This document shows positions 46,915 to 59,200 of a stretch of 64,000 nt of DNA, one piece after another (within the stretch, counting starts at the first letter, position 1; every line of letters begins with the position of its first letter). The DNA lies in NCBI GenBank assembly GCA_002917775.1, contig KZ627161.1, forward strand, positions 346,428-410,427, given 5' to 3'. The notes below the pieces were generated by a model. That model saw only the letters and a list, made by a program, of their open reading frames with translations. It did no database searches and had not been told where the DNA came from. A program made the position numbers and the translations under genes. This stretch comes from Glaciozyma antarctica PI12 (lineage: Eukaryota > Basidiomycota > Microbotryomycetes > Kriegeriales > Camptobasidiaceae).

Positions 46915-47952
46915 ATGGGAGCTCCCGGCGTCCTCCTCCCACCCTTCTCGCCCGAACAGCAGCACCGCCGACGCATCTCCCTTCCCATCTCCCATCCTGC
47001 ATCTTTCACTCGCCATACGGACGCCAGCGCGCGACACTCCATCTCCGGCCACCTCCCCCCTCTCCCCTCCCATCACTCCCACCTCAGTCACCTACCCTCC
47101 TTCGACATCCTCAACTCCTCTTAAACCTCCCTCCTCTCCCGCCAAGATCCTCCTGGCCGCCTTCTCCCGCTATCCCTCGATCCGCCCTCCCTCTGCACCA
47201 ACGTCGACCCAGTTCCTCGCAATCCCGATCCCCCTCCCTCGTCCAGCTCAAGAGCCTTCGACCCGCCCTCACCCCGTCGAAAGCAGCCACGCTCTTCCTA
47301 ATCATCGTGGCAGCAACCTACCTCGCCTCCTTCCTCGCCTCCCTCTCCCCTCTCCCCCTCCTCCACCGCACCTCCTCCAACCTCCCCTTCACCGCCTTCG
47401 CGAAACCCGATTCCCTCCTCCACGAAGCCTGGCACGCCGACTCTCCTCTCATCGGACCTCACCGAATCGGTCGCGAAGCGGCCGAACATATCTTCGGGCA
47501 TGAATCGGCGGGATTGGATTTTGACAAGATCTCAATGGCGGACGCAATTACTCGGTCGAGGGCTTTACTCCTCCAGGCTCATCCGCAGAAATATCGGAAG
47601 CATAGGCTGCGAAAGGGGTCGGAGGAAGCGAGGGGGTGGAGTGCGGAGGCTGCTGAGCGGGAAGCGGTGAGGATTGAGCCGATGAGGAAACTGGTGGAGA
47701 AGGAGGTTGAGGGAGAGATTATGGGAGGGACGCATGGAGGGCAGGGGAAGAGGCTGCCGGTGAGTAGGTGAGTCGGCGAAGAAGATGAGGCAGTTGTTGG
47801 CGATGCAGAAGGCGAAAGCGGGGAGCTCGACGACGGGAGGTCCGAGGGAGGCGGTGGTTAAGGAGGAAGTTAAGTTTGCGATGGCGGAGGGAGGGAGGAG
47901 GAAGCCTTTGAAGCAGCCGGTGCGGAGGAGAGCGGAGGGGAATGGAGAGTAA
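46915..47952 (+). CDS. Orphan single-span membrane protein, frame structure uncertain
   Basis: Not recognised. Seen: MGAPGVLLPPFSPEQQHRRR follows directly on a spliced 5' UTR. After a Ser/His/Pro-rich stretch, the best downstream frame reads LKSLRPALTPSKAATLFLII with VAATYLASFLASLSPLPLLH, one strong membrane span preceded by basic residues. A soluble C-terminal part follows: ADSPLIGPHRIGREAAEHIF, GHESAGLDFDKISMADAITR, SRALLLQAHPQKYRKHRLRK and REAVRIEPMRKLVEKEVEGE. This suggests a type II membrane protein of the secretory pathway, as inference. The N-terminal frame closes at 47124 and I see no proper intron joining it to the membrane frame. The C-terminus is either at 47771 or, with another frame change, at 47952 (QPVRRRAEGNGE). 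Confidence 0.45.
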
Positions 47953-48287
47953 AAGGGGTGATTAGGCGTCTTGGTGCCTGGGAATTGTATTTCAGATGCA
48001 GTATTGTCGTATCCTACTGTACGACAAGTCCTTGGGAGTGAGTTGAGGAGAGAAAACTGAAAGAGAAAGACTCGGCGAGCGAGGCGGGGTTTGAGCTCCT
48101 TTTTCCGTCCCAGTCGACTTCGTCACTTCCTCCCTCTCGCCATCTCAGACTCGACACCCGGCACGCGTTAGACGCTCGTCAGCTACCCTCACTCGCTTCG
48201 CTCTCCCCCAAGGTCACCCTCAGGTCCTGCCCAAAGCTTGGCCGTCCCACGCCCTCTCACCTCCCTCCGGACTGCCCTCCAACCGCG
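47953..48287. other. Intergenic region before the TBC gene
   Basis: These 335 bp contain a 3' flank with an AT-rich patch (GTATTTCAGATGCAGTATTG near 47988) and a C-rich leader before the GYP2-like ATG. Nothing else is seen. Confidence 0.45.
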
Positions 48288-51200
48288 ATGGCTCTACGGC
48301 GACAGCAGAACAAGAGCTACTGGAGCGAACCAACGAAAGAGGTGAGGCAGCTTGTACCAGGCCTCTCAAGTCACGGCGCTGACACCTAGCCCCCCACCAC
48401 AGTCGCTGTTCCGAGAGGCCTTTAGCCTACCTGACGAGGAGAGCCCACTGGCCGAAGTCCACGCCGTTCTAAGTCTTCAAGGGAAAGCAGAAGCTTATGT
48501 ACGTGCTTCCCAGAGTAGCCTGGAGAGGAAGGGGGGACGCTGACGCTCGGGCTTCCCCAGTCTGGCAAGCTCTACCTCTCCGACGCTTTCCTCAGCTTCT
48601 CCTCCCTCGACCGCCGCTCATGCCGCCTCTCCTTGCCTCTCGCGACTGTTCGACGGGTGGAGAAGCTCGCGCCAGGACAGGATGGGATGGCCACCGGAGC
48701 GTTCGCGCTTAGCTTGACGCTGTTCCACGGGCTACGAATCGTGCGTTGGCAGCTTGCGAGCGGAGGGATACAGGAAAGCGGATAGCTGATTGCAGGATCC
48801 GGTACGCAGGTACTTCAACTCAACTCCCTGCGGCCGACCAACGACGCCTTCTGTGCCGTCCTCCGCACAAGACTCAAGGCCAATCTCCCGCTCATGAAGT
48901 CGCTCAAGCCGTTCTCTCGGACGTTCTTCTCCGAGTGGTTCTTGTCGCCAGAGCGGGAGCTTGAAGTGGGGATGGAGAAGAAGCAGGAGGAGGAGATCAA
49001 GGTCGGCGAGCTCATCTCGTTCGACGACGATAAGGGCAAGGGAAAGGCACTTGAGGAGGAGCTCGAGTGGACGACCAAGATGGGGACTGGAGCGGGCTAT
49101 CACGGTGGACTGGGACAGGTGTTTCGGTATCCTGGAGACGCTCGAAAGTACGCAACCGAGTGTCAACCCTGAAGGTGCTGAGGCTGATCCCCTCTCCAGG
49201 CTTCGCGAGAAGAGCAAGATGAAGCTCTGGAAGGACTACCTTCGGCGTATGCTCTTGACGGCCTCTCGCTCCAGCACGTAGCTAATCTTGCGCCCCCAGA
49301 ACACGGCCGCAACCTCACCCTCATTCGCTACCCCACCTTCAATCGCCTCGTTCAAGTCGGACTACCCAATCGACTGCGTGGAGAGATCTGGGAGCTCACG
49401 TGTGGATCTATGTTCCTGCGACTGCAGAACCCTGGCGTCTACGCGCAGATCCTCGCCGACAACGAAGGACGGAAGAGCGCGAGCACGGAGGATATCGAGA
49501 AGGACCTCCACCGCTCGTGAGGTCACTCAGCAGTAATATTTGCAAGACGTACTGACTAGGCTCTGCAGACTTCCCGAGTACGCGGCGTATCAGGACAAGA
49601 TCGGAATCGACACGATGCGACGAGTCCTCACCGCGTACTCCTGGAGCAATCCAGCTCTCGGCTACTGCCAGGTGCGCGCTTTTGCTTGCCACACTGAAAA
49701 GCACGCTGACCATCGTTCAATACTAGGCGATGAACCTCGTCGTCGCATCGTTCCTCATCTACATGTCGGAGGAGCAGTGCTTCTGGTGCCTCTCAGTCCT
49801 CTGCGATCGCCTGCTCCCCGGATACTACAGGTCCGTCATCGTGACTGCCTTCTCCAGCCCGTCGCTGACTTCTTCACACAGCCCTTCGATGTACGGCACC
49901 GTCCTCGATCAGCGGGTTTTCGAGCATCTCGTAGAGCGCTGCCTCCCTTCCATCCACGATCACTTCGTCTCCGTCGACGTCCAGCTTTCCGTCGCCAGTC
50001 TTCCCTGGTTCCTCTCATGCTTCATCGCGAGTATGCCGATGGTCTTTGCCTTCCGGTGCGTCCTCTCAAGCCGTATCGGTGGCTCGCAGCTCACTGACTC
50101 TTCGCTGGTGCAGGATCATCGATTGCTTTTTCCTCATGGGACCGAAGGTACTCTTCCAGGTCGGGTAGGTTGACTCATCCTGGCGAGCAGAACGTTTCTG
50201 ACGATTCTACCCTCAAGACTCGCAATCCTCAAGATCAACGGCGACGAGCTCCTCGCAACGACCGACGACGGCATGTTCATCAAGTGAGCAGCTTTGCGAG
50301 GCTCTCCGTCTATCTTTCACGTTCTAACGCTGCGCTCTCAGCACGATGAAGACGTACTTTGGAACCCTCGGCGATCCTGCGCACCCAAACTCCAGCGATT
50401 CGCGAATTCGCCAAATCACCAAGTTCCAGGAGCTACGTGCGTCGCTCTTCCTGCCGTACTTCAAGCTGCGTGCTGACTTCTCCCATGCCTCACAGTCGTC
50501 GTCGCTTTCCGAGAATTCTCGACGATTACGGACGACACGATCGCTAGCGAACGCAAGCGGTTCCGAGGCGAAGTCGTCGTCAACCTCGAAAACTTTGCGA
50601 AGCGGGCCGTCCTACGAAACCTCAAGCGAACAGGACGACTCGACAAGAACCAGCTCAGCCTTATCTACGACCACTTTCAGCTCGCCGTCTTGCGAAGCCG
50701 TGAAGCCGCCGCAGGTCGACCGCGCACTTCGTCGTCGTCAACCAAATCGGTCGCGTCGATGAACACGGTCAAGGAGGACGACCACAAGCCCGAGATTCGA
50801 ATCAACCGCACGACGTTTGGACGCTTCATTGGCGAGATCGCGACGTGGGCGAGGGATGAGAAGATGATTCGAAACGGCCTGCACCAGCACATCGAACGCC
50901 AGCCCGTCGAGCACGAATTCATCGACCGCATCTTTGCTGCTTGGGACCAATCGCACGCTGGCGAGCTTTCGTTCCAGGTGCGTCGTCAAGAGCGTCTTGC
51001 GAGGATGAGGAGGAAGCTGACGACGTTCCCCCTTTACCCAGGACGTCGTGGACGGTCTCGCTTCGGTCCTCTACAACGACCTCATGTCCAACCTCGGCTG
51101 GCTCTTCGCAGTCCACGATAACGACAACGATGGCTACCTTACGAAGGACGAGGTCTTGCAGCTCTCCGAATCTCTTCTCGTCAGTCTTTCTCCTTCCCGT

Positions 51201-52242
51201 CGTCGCGAAAGCTGCTGACCCCCATACTGCAGTTCATCTTCCGCAATGAACCTGGAGATCGCTACCTCGGGAGCGTCAGCAACCTCATGCAGAACCTATT
51301 CGAGTACGCCGAATCGACCAAGCCCGAGGAGGACGAGCCCGAAGAAGCAGCAGCCGAGCCGGGCGACGACGGATCTCGAAGACGCTCCGTCTCGGTCGTG
51401 TACAATAACCCTCGGCGACCGTACCTCGGCCTGGCGACGTTCCGCATGTGCATCCTCGCGGACCCGCTGCTCGAGGACTTTTTCGACTCGGATCTCACGA
51501 AGAGCTGGAAGCTCGAGGTCTTGATCGCGGAGGAGCAGCCGAAGCAGCCTGGTGCGGTTGGGTGGCTCGGAGGGATCGTCAACGCCGTACTCACGGACGA
51601 GAACAAGGTAGGTCGTCTTCGCCTAATGATCGCACGGGAAGGGATTCGCTAACACTTCTGCACGCAGGAACGCATCAATCGCCTCGCCGACGAAGTGGGC
51701 AAGCGTCTCGACATTCAGACCATCGAGCAGCGTCCCTCGATTGGCAAGTTCGACGCTGCCGCCGCCGCCCTCGAACCCCAAGCCCGCGACTCCCTCTTCT
51801 CGACCTCGATCTCGCGCAACAAGCCCACGTCTCCTCGGATACCCGAAGAAGCTCCCCACCCTCTCTCAGCAGCGGCGATGCGACTCCCCGCCTACCCTCA
51901 GAGCCCCTCTTACCCCGTGTCCGAGAACCCATGGGCCGATACGCCGGCATCGGGCCACGATATCGACGTCCAGGCCGCTGCGGCGAGAGCTCTGGAGCGA
52001 CCGCAGTTTGTCATCGACGACGTTGGGGATGGAGACGATGGGGAGGAAGAGGATGGGGGGGACGACGCGGGTTTGGTGGATCAGGTCGATCAGTTCCTGG
52101 CCGACGACGAGGGGCTCACGGATAGGGCGGCGTGGGCTGGACAAGGTGCGTTCTCGTTGACGACGTTCTACGTTTCGCTATTCGCTGACATTGTGGGCGT
52201 GCAGAATTATTGGCGCGAGAGGATGGGAAAGCGCTGTTCTAG
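48288..52242 (+). CDS. GYP2: GRAM-TBC-EF-hand Rab GTPase-activating protein, GYP2/MDR1 (TBC1D8/9) type
   Basis: Role (known): GAP for Ypt/Rab GTPases in Golgi and endosome traffic. Seen: [18 protein letters not shown], a GRAM domain ([20 protein letters not shown] then [20 protein letters not shown]) and a second GRAM-like half ([19 protein letters not shown]). The TBC domain has [20 protein letters not shown], the arginine finger in [13 protein letters not shown], the glutamine finger in [20 protein letters not shown], then [20 protein letters not shown] and [20 protein letters not shown]. After a helical region comes an EF hand ([20 protein letters not shown]) and a Ser/Pro plus acidic tail ([20 protein letters not shown]). 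The last splice (donor GTGCGT near 52146, acceptor at 52204) gives [15 protein letters not shown] and a TAG at 52242. About 14 introns; product about 1,130 residues. Catalytic Arg and Gln are both present. Confidence 0.92.
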
Positions 52243-52845
52243 GGTTTCGTTATTCGACGATGTTGCTATCTTGCACTCGACGAAGGCTTCTGCGCTCTGC
52301 TCCCCTTCCCATCTTGCTCTCACTGCGCTCGGACTGAACCCCTCTTTCGAGGGAGATTGAGTTATCTCCCTCGACGATGGAGAGGAACCTGCACACGCGA
52401 TTGCCGATGTCGCCGCTCAAAGCGGTCGCTGCCCAGCCTACCCAACGTGTCTCCGCGCTCCGAACCAGCCTAGCTTCTGACAGCCGCGATGAGAAAAGGT
52501 GCGAGCGGAATGCATCTGGTCTTTTCAGCTGCGGGCTCGCACCCCGTCGCCCCGTAACCCCTTGACACGAATCTCGAGGTCCCTCGGCGAACGCGCATTC
52601 TTAGTTCCTCCTTTCCCCAACGTCGCTTCAAGAGATCGCGTGCAGCAGCAAGGAACGGGACGGCCAAGATCGGTACGACAGCTCGCATCTCGTCTCGCGC
52701 TACCTCGCTGGTGCGATCTTCCTCCGGCGAGCTCCTGCCTCTTGTACGGTCTCTGACTCGAGTTCTCTCCTTAGATTGAACTGCCACTCGACCGCGTACA
52801 CCCATCTCGCACCTCCACCATTCCTCCCAAGTCCCCATCGCCAGA
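52243..52845. other. Tandem intergenic region, TBC gene to GATA gene
   Basis: These 603 bp hold the GYP2 3' flank and the GATA-factor leader. If the last TBC intron were retained, a frame could continue to 52360, but the spliced stop at 52242 is better. No RNA gene is seen. Confidence 0.45.
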
Positions 52846-54557
52846 ATGCGACCTTCGCCAGATCGTCCTCCCTTCTATCCGCCCAACTCGCGACCGAACC
52901 TCCCTCCCGGCTCTCAGTCGCTCCAGAGGTCAGCCTCGACAGGTAATCGCGGAGGCGGACCGCCTTCGCTCCCTCCGCCGGGCTACTACGGTCCTCCGCC
53001 ACCCCAGCCTCAGAGCACTCCTCCTTCCCAGTACGGCGGACAGCGACCCTCCCTCGGCGGACAACGGCCCTCCCTCAGCTACTACGACTCGCCTTTCGCT
53101 CAGCCACCGCCTCCTTCGCGCAACTACCCGCAGAACAGCCCTCCCCCCATTCTCAATCGCCGCTCGTCGACCGGTGGACCCGAGATATTCCAAACGCCCG
53201 TTTCGGGCTCCGGAGGTCACGCTGGAGGCGCCTACGCTCGCGGTACCCCTCGCCATCACGACGAGTGCGACGATTCGCCTTCGTATCGCGTAGCGGACCA
53301 GCAGATTGCGGTGAGCGCGGAGTCCATTCCAGATGAGGCCCGAGAGCTGATCGCGTTCTCTTCCCGCAGTATTCCGCCGAGGAGACCGCTAATTTCGACA
53401 TGGAGGACGTCGAGGAGGAGGTGCGCTTCGTTGGGGAGGATACCGGAAGAGGAGCTGACGGTCGGTCGGTGGCGAACAGAGCAAGAAGCGACCCAAGACG
53501 CCACCCGATCTTTGCGCGGTGTGCGGGGCGGTAAGATGCTCTTCCAAGGCGTTCGAGTGATACAATGACGCCCCTGTGCAGACTGAGACGCCGGAGTGGA
53601 GGAAAGGTGCGTTGTTCGCCAGCCTGCGAAGTTGGAGACGCAGCTCGCTGACCGAGTTGAACGATCGCAGGTCCCGCTGGCGTGCGCTCCCTCTGCAACG
53701 GCTGTGGACTCTTGGCGGCTAAGGTACGCTTTGAATTCTCGTCACGGTTTCTGCGAGAGGATTTGCTGACAGTGCGTTCGTAGCGAGCGAGGGAGCGAAC
53801 TCAGCGAGGTGCGCGTTCATCGCACACTCTCCCGCGTGCTTCCCCCTAACCTCGTCGTCTCCATAGGCTATACGCAGCCCGCAACCGTCGAGCATATGAT
53901 CCGCGAGCTGGAGGGAATCGGAGCGGAACGGTTCAAGAGTCCGAACGGCACCTGGGGACTCCCACCCAACACCCACGCCCGAATCCTTAACACGATCGAC
54001 CGCACGAAGAAGCAGCTGGCGTCGCTCGACAAGAGCCGATCCGCGAAGACGAAGGCCGACAAGCAGGCTGCTGGAACGCTGGTCGGGATGTCTCGACGAG
54101 GTCCGTCAATTCTCCCTCGTTCAACGCGCAGGCCTCGCTGACAACTCTCTGAACAGCCTCCACCTCCTCTGCTGCTTCGGCCCCTCGCTCGCCACCGACC
54201 CGCACCCGTCGCTCAAGTTCCATTCGCGGCTCCACCGCTTCCAACGAACCCCGCGGCCCTCCCATCGCCCCACGTCCCTCGGAATCGTTTAGCGCCGAAC
54301 GCTCCTACGACCCTACGCCGTCGTCCTTCGTCCCGTCGTCCAACAAGATGAGCATCGACTACATCTCCGCTCCTCTCCCGCTGGCGTGGACCATGGCGCG
54401 CGAGCGAGAGCGCCAGATGGCGGCGAGCTCGGGCGGAAGGTACAGGTCGCAGGACGTCGGCGCGAGTGGACCGCCTGCGAGGGCTCGCTCGCCTTCTCCT
54501 GGACCAGGCCCGAGGCCGTCGAGTTCGTCAAGCTCGTCGGGTACGTCGCGCAGGTAG
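52846..54557 (+). CDS. GATA-type zinc-finger transcription factor
   Basis: Role: sequence-specific DNA binding at GATA motifs, nuclear; the regulated pathway cannot be read. Seen: a Pro/Gln/Tyr-rich N-terminus (GYYGPPPPQPQ, GGQRPSLGGQRPSLSYYDSP), an acidic patch FDMEDVEEE, a basic run SKKRPKTPP, then the finger DLCAVCGATETPEWRKGPAG with VRSLCNGCGLLAAKRARE. This is a C-x2-C ... LCNGCGL single finger close in style to white-collar-2-like GATA fingers (TPEWRKGP). A helix HMIRELEGIGAERFKS follows, then a Ser/Pro-rich tail. No PAS domain is present. Introns fall inside the finger after CGA (near 53529), after EWRKG (53606) and after LLAAK (53722). The stop follows SSSSSGTSRR. Confidence 0.85.
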
Positions 54558-55073
54558 CGGTTGATCCGTCGCCTTCTCCTCCTTCGTGTTCCTATTCTTC
54601 CCTCGGCCCCACCTTTAACGCCTCCACCCATCCTTCCTTCTGCGACTTCCCCATCCCGGTCTTCAACACGATCTCCTCACCACCGCCCAGGATCGACCAC
54701 CTCCAGCCACTCGACGTCGTCCCCCATCCCTCCCTGACGGCCTCTGTCGCGAAGAGCAGTACCACAAAGTCGCACGGCCATCTCCTTCGTATACTCCCCT
54801 CTGTAGCTTAGTCGCACCCTTTAGCCTCCTTGAAAGCCTTCCTCCGTTCTGATATCCCCTCGCCGTACCGATTCCCGCCCTTTGATCCCTCGAACCGCAC
54901 ACCGCTGGAATGATGTATGTTCGAAGTGGCGTTCCTCGAGAGACGTCAAGCAGCTCCTGAGAGGACGAGAGAGCAGCCACGAAAGCCTTCAGACGAGCGC
55001 GCACGCCGAAACGAGCAGGATGCGAACGACTCTCGAGCAGCCCCGAGAACACCAGCCGGTGTTGCAAATACTC
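54558..55073. other. Convergent 3' region between GATA gene and RIB3
   Basis: These 516 bp lie between two stop codons and should hold both 3' UTRs. C/T-rich stretches continue for about 280 bp after the GATA stop. Open frames here resemble chance frames. Confidence 0.5.
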
Positions 55074-56008
55074 CTACAGCCCCTTCGTCCGTCGGTACTC
55101 CTCTAGCTGTTCGATCGAGATCATCTTGAGTCCCCACGTTCGTGCGAAAGCGTAGCAGTCGTCCCTGCGCGCCATCCCTCCCATCGGGTCGTCGGGTTTT
55201 ACGAGTTCGCAGATGACGCCTGCTTCTGGGAGACCCGCGAGCTTGCAAAGATCTGTCACGCAGTCGTTAGCTGGTGCGAGAGAGGCGTGGGGAAGTGGGA
55301 TTGGGAGAAGAACGCACCAACTGATGACTCGGTGTGCCCTCGTCGAGTGAGAACGCCTCCTTCCACCGCGCGCAAGGGAACCATGTGGCCTGGTCGAGTG
55401 AAGTCGTCTGGAACGGAGGTGGAGTCGGCGAGCTTGATCGCGGTGAGAGCTCGATCGTGAGCTGAGATGCCCGTCGTCGTCCCTGATCCAACTGGTCAGC
55501 TTGCTGCCTGGGAGCTGGGGAGTCCGCACAGACGAGACCTACCGTGCTTGTAGTCGCACGTCACTGTGTACGCTGTCCGGTACTTCTCCTCGTTGTCGTC
55601 CACCATCATCTTGATATCCAGCTCCGCCAGTCGTGCAGCCGGTAGGCAGATGCAGATGTAACCTCTGCGCGCAAGGACAAGGGGAATGACGTGCGGTCAG
55701 CTAGCGTTCTTAAGCTACTTCCCAGCCTAGCTCTGAGCAGGAGAGAAGCTCCTCCAGCTCCTCTGCCTCCCATTCGCCTTCCAGGCCCGTTCCAGCGAAA
55801 CTCACGAAGTGTGACGGATCATCCATGCCATCTTCTCCGTCGAGAGCTTCGAGGCTGCAATGATAAGATCCCCCTCGTTCTCCCTGTCCATGTCGTCCAC
55901 CACGACCACGAACTCGCCTGCTGCGATGGCGGCGACAGCTTCCTCGACGGGATCGAGAAGGGTGTCCGTATGAGGCGCGTTGACTTGTGTTGGTGCGGAG
56001 GTCGACAT
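55074..56008 (-). CDS. RIB3: 3,4-dihydroxy-2-butanone-4-phosphate synthase (riboflavin biosynthesis)
   Basis: Role: converts ribulose 5-phosphate to L-3,4-dihydroxy-2-butanone 4-phosphate plus formate, feeding lumazine synthase. Seen: [20 protein letters not shown] with [20 protein letters not shown], the acidic active-site loop (DRENEGD); an intron; [20 protein letters not shown] with Thr/Tyr-containing [10 protein letters not shown]; an intron; [40 protein letters not shown] with RRGHTESS; and a final exon [20 protein letters not shown] ending [13 protein letters not shown]. The RPGH and RRGHTE motifs are intact. It stands alone, without a GTP cyclohydrolase II domain, as usual for fungal RIB3. 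Three introns. Length is about 225 residues, normal for the family. Confidence 0.94.
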
Positions 56009-56295
56009 GCTGGAGAAGGGGTGCTAAGGCGTTAAGGAGGAGCTTGGAGAGTGAGGGAGATGTGCAAGCAGCTGACAAAAATGGCTGAGGAGGCAGTTTG
56101 CCGGCCGCAAGCGGGGAGCGGATCGTCTTCCGGACGCTCTCGATCTCGAGTTGTCCATCGCAGAACGAGATCGGAGAGGAAACAATTGCAAAGGGGGATG
56201 CTAATAAAGGTATACGCGAAGGGGGGTAAAACGATTCTGGGAATATGCGAGCGAAGGGGGGACGGTGTGCGTGATGGTACAGGGGGGAATCCGAC

Positions 56296-59200
56296 TCAGG
56301 TAGGCACCCGGCGAACGATGCTGACGCCGCCCCAGACCAGCCTGTGCGCAGAGAGCCGTCAGCAAAGGCCTAACGAACGTCAAGAAGCGTCACTCACTCG
56401 TTGACCCAGTAGATGAATGAATCTCGAATCCCTCCTCCTCCACCTCCGGCCGTCGCGAGACCTTCTCCCCATGCTCGGCCCAGCGTGTTGTACTGGTTCC
56501 AAAGAGCCACGTCGGACCTGAATACGCACGAGGTCAGCGAGAACGACCGGGCGAAGAGAGGACTCGAGAACGCACTGTCCGACGAGAACGCTGAACGGTG
56601 CGAGGTGGTGGTGGTGGTTGAGGGGGAGGAGAACGCTGCCGGAGATGACTCCGCTGAGATAAACGACGATGCTGTAGAGCACAAAGGAAGTCGAGCTGTC
56701 GAGGATTTGCGCGACGTAGGGGCGAGCAGTGTTGGGGAATACCTGCGAACGCAACGCAGTCAGCAGGGTTCGCACGGAAGGGGCAGAGGAACGCACGTTG
56801 ATCAAGAACGATGGTGCTTCAGCCGCAGCGTTGGGAATTCGAGTAGAAAGCCTCGTCGCCCAGCGACCCGCGCGGCGCGCCGACATGACGCCCGTGAAGC
56901 TGGGATCCGCGAGAGGTTTCGGAACCGACGGTGGCGCCTTCTGTCCTTCGACGAACTCGTTCAGCTTCGTCCAGTCGATCCCGAGCTCCTTCGCAAGCTC
57001 CTCCTGGATCTCCCGCTCCGTCTTGGGCTTCCGCTCCTCGACGATTTCGATGACAGGCGGTTCGGGGGCGGGGACGAGATCGAAGGCGGTTGCTGAGAGG
57101 TCGGTCTGGACGTGCATCTCCGTCATCGAGACGGCGTCGGTTTGCGTGTCGGCATCGACGACGACAGTGGTCTCCTCAACGCGCGTGATGGTGGGCTGCG
57201 AAGGTCCAGTTGACTTGGTTCCTCGCTTCTTCTGCGACGACGAGCGAGTCAGCGAGCTCCTCCATGCCCAAGAGGAATCGACGCACAATCCGACGACGAG
57301 TCGTCACGATAATATCGTCGACCTCCTCCTCCCCTTCTGTCCCCTCCCCTTCGCTCAACTCGACCTCGCCGGCGACTTCAGCTTCGGCAAGTCGTCGAGC
57401 TAGCTCCTTTCCAAGGCTCTTGCTGATCGACCCAATCTCGGATGCAGCGTGACTCTGCCCACCCGAGCTTTCTCCGGTGTCGTAGAGGGATTTGCGATTG
57501 GCCGAGCGTACTTCGTCGAGCTCGAACTTGAGTCGATCGATCGTCTCCTTGAGCAAAAGCTATTGCGGAATGGTGATCAGCGAAGGAGCACGCGATACTG
57601 GAGGTGACAGCTCACGTTCGCCTGCTTCTGCTCTTCGAGCGAGTCCTGAGCTTGACGCGCGACGGCGAGATCGTCCTCGAGCTTGTTGATGGCCACCTGC
57701 AGCACGGCGCGATCCTTCTCAAAGCCTTGCACTTGCAGAGTATGCGTCATCGCAGCTTCCTCCGCCGCGCGAAAGTCCTGCGAGTAAGATTTGAGCAACG
57801 GTACGGTCGACGACGAAGAGGGAGAGGACGAACCCGACGAGTCTCCGCGACGAGCGACCTGAGATGCTCCGACTCCGTGCACTGGTCCTGGTAGCTTCGC
57901 TTCATGCCATCGTACGACTCGCAACTTCGCTCGAGCTGCTTGGTGATCTTGGCGACGTCGCCTTCGAGCGAAGCGATGAGGCTGAGATGCTGCTTCTCGG
58001 CTCCACGAAGTTCCTTCTCCTCGCGTCGCTTGATCTGCAGTTCGGCTCGGACCTGAGAAGAGGGTTAGCGACAGCGCAAGCTGATGAGAGATGCACTCGC
58101 CTCCTCAAGACGACTTTCGAGCTCCGTGTCGGTCGTGGTCGTACGACGACGCGCTCGTCGCCAAACGCGCCTCAGCCTCCCTGAGCTTCTTCGCAAGTCT
58201 ATCAAACGCGAGACAAGTCAGCCTCCGCGAGCTCGAAGAAACGAAAAGCGACGCGCTCATGAGCATGCCGCAGCAGTATCTGAAACTGATCCCCGCTCCC
58301 TCCCATACTCCCCTTCGACCCCGATCTCCCATAAAGCCCAAAGTTGCCCGACTCGGGCCTGAACATGCCCTCCATACCCACCCCCTCCCCGTAGAACAGG
58401 CTTCCCGGCCGACCCTCGTTCGACAGGTTCGACGCCGTCGACTTCTGCCGTCGCAGGAACGAAGGCCCCGGAGACGAAGTCAAGTCGGGGCTCTCGGTCC
58501 CGCCAAAGTAGTCTGCGAGGTTCGTGCCGACGGGCGGGAGGTCGGAGAAGCTGTAGGCGTCCAGGGAGGGGGAAGAGGGAGGAGAGGACGAGGGACCGAC
58601 GTCCCCGACGGGAGAGATGGGCGCGGCGTAGTAGCTCGTCGTATCGAGGCTGGCGGGGGGAGAACCTGCTTCCGACGGGAACGTAGGGATGTCGATAGGC
58701 GCCGGTCGTCCGTGTTCCGATCCACCGAGAACGCTGCTCCCGCTCGAGAACGATCGAGGAAGCGAAGTCCTGTTCCCGCTCACGCGGCGAACGTTCGCGT
58801 ACTGATCCGCCGCTGCGTCGCTGGAAGGCGTCGGGCTGCGCGCCATGACAGGACTACTCCCTCGTTCCCGGCCCCCAGTCGGGCTGGTAGGCTCCTCCGA
58901 CCCTGCGCGCGCCAGTTCCTCGCTCGTGCGTCGAATCCTTCCGGGGGCGGCGGGACGGTTGTGGCGAAGGGACGAGACAGGCGGTTTCTCGAACGTCCTT
59001 GATGCGCTACCGCCTGCGGAGGAAGGGGCTTTGTGGCCGTAGGTTTCGAGAGGCGAGGATCGCTGGCGGAAGGACAGGGACGAAGCGCTTCGGTGGCCCA
59101 TGCCCGAGGGAGGTCGACCGTCGATAGAGGAAGTCGAGCTGCCGAGGTCGGAGGTGGTGGAGGAAGATGTGGAGAGGGTCGGGGTGGAGGGAGGGTCGTC

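Noticed and set aside
46505-47503. 332-codon plus-strand frame starting in the leader
   Set aside because: Its first third lies in untranslated-looking AT-richer DNA, it runs through a good 5'-UTR intron, and it contains no conserved sequence.
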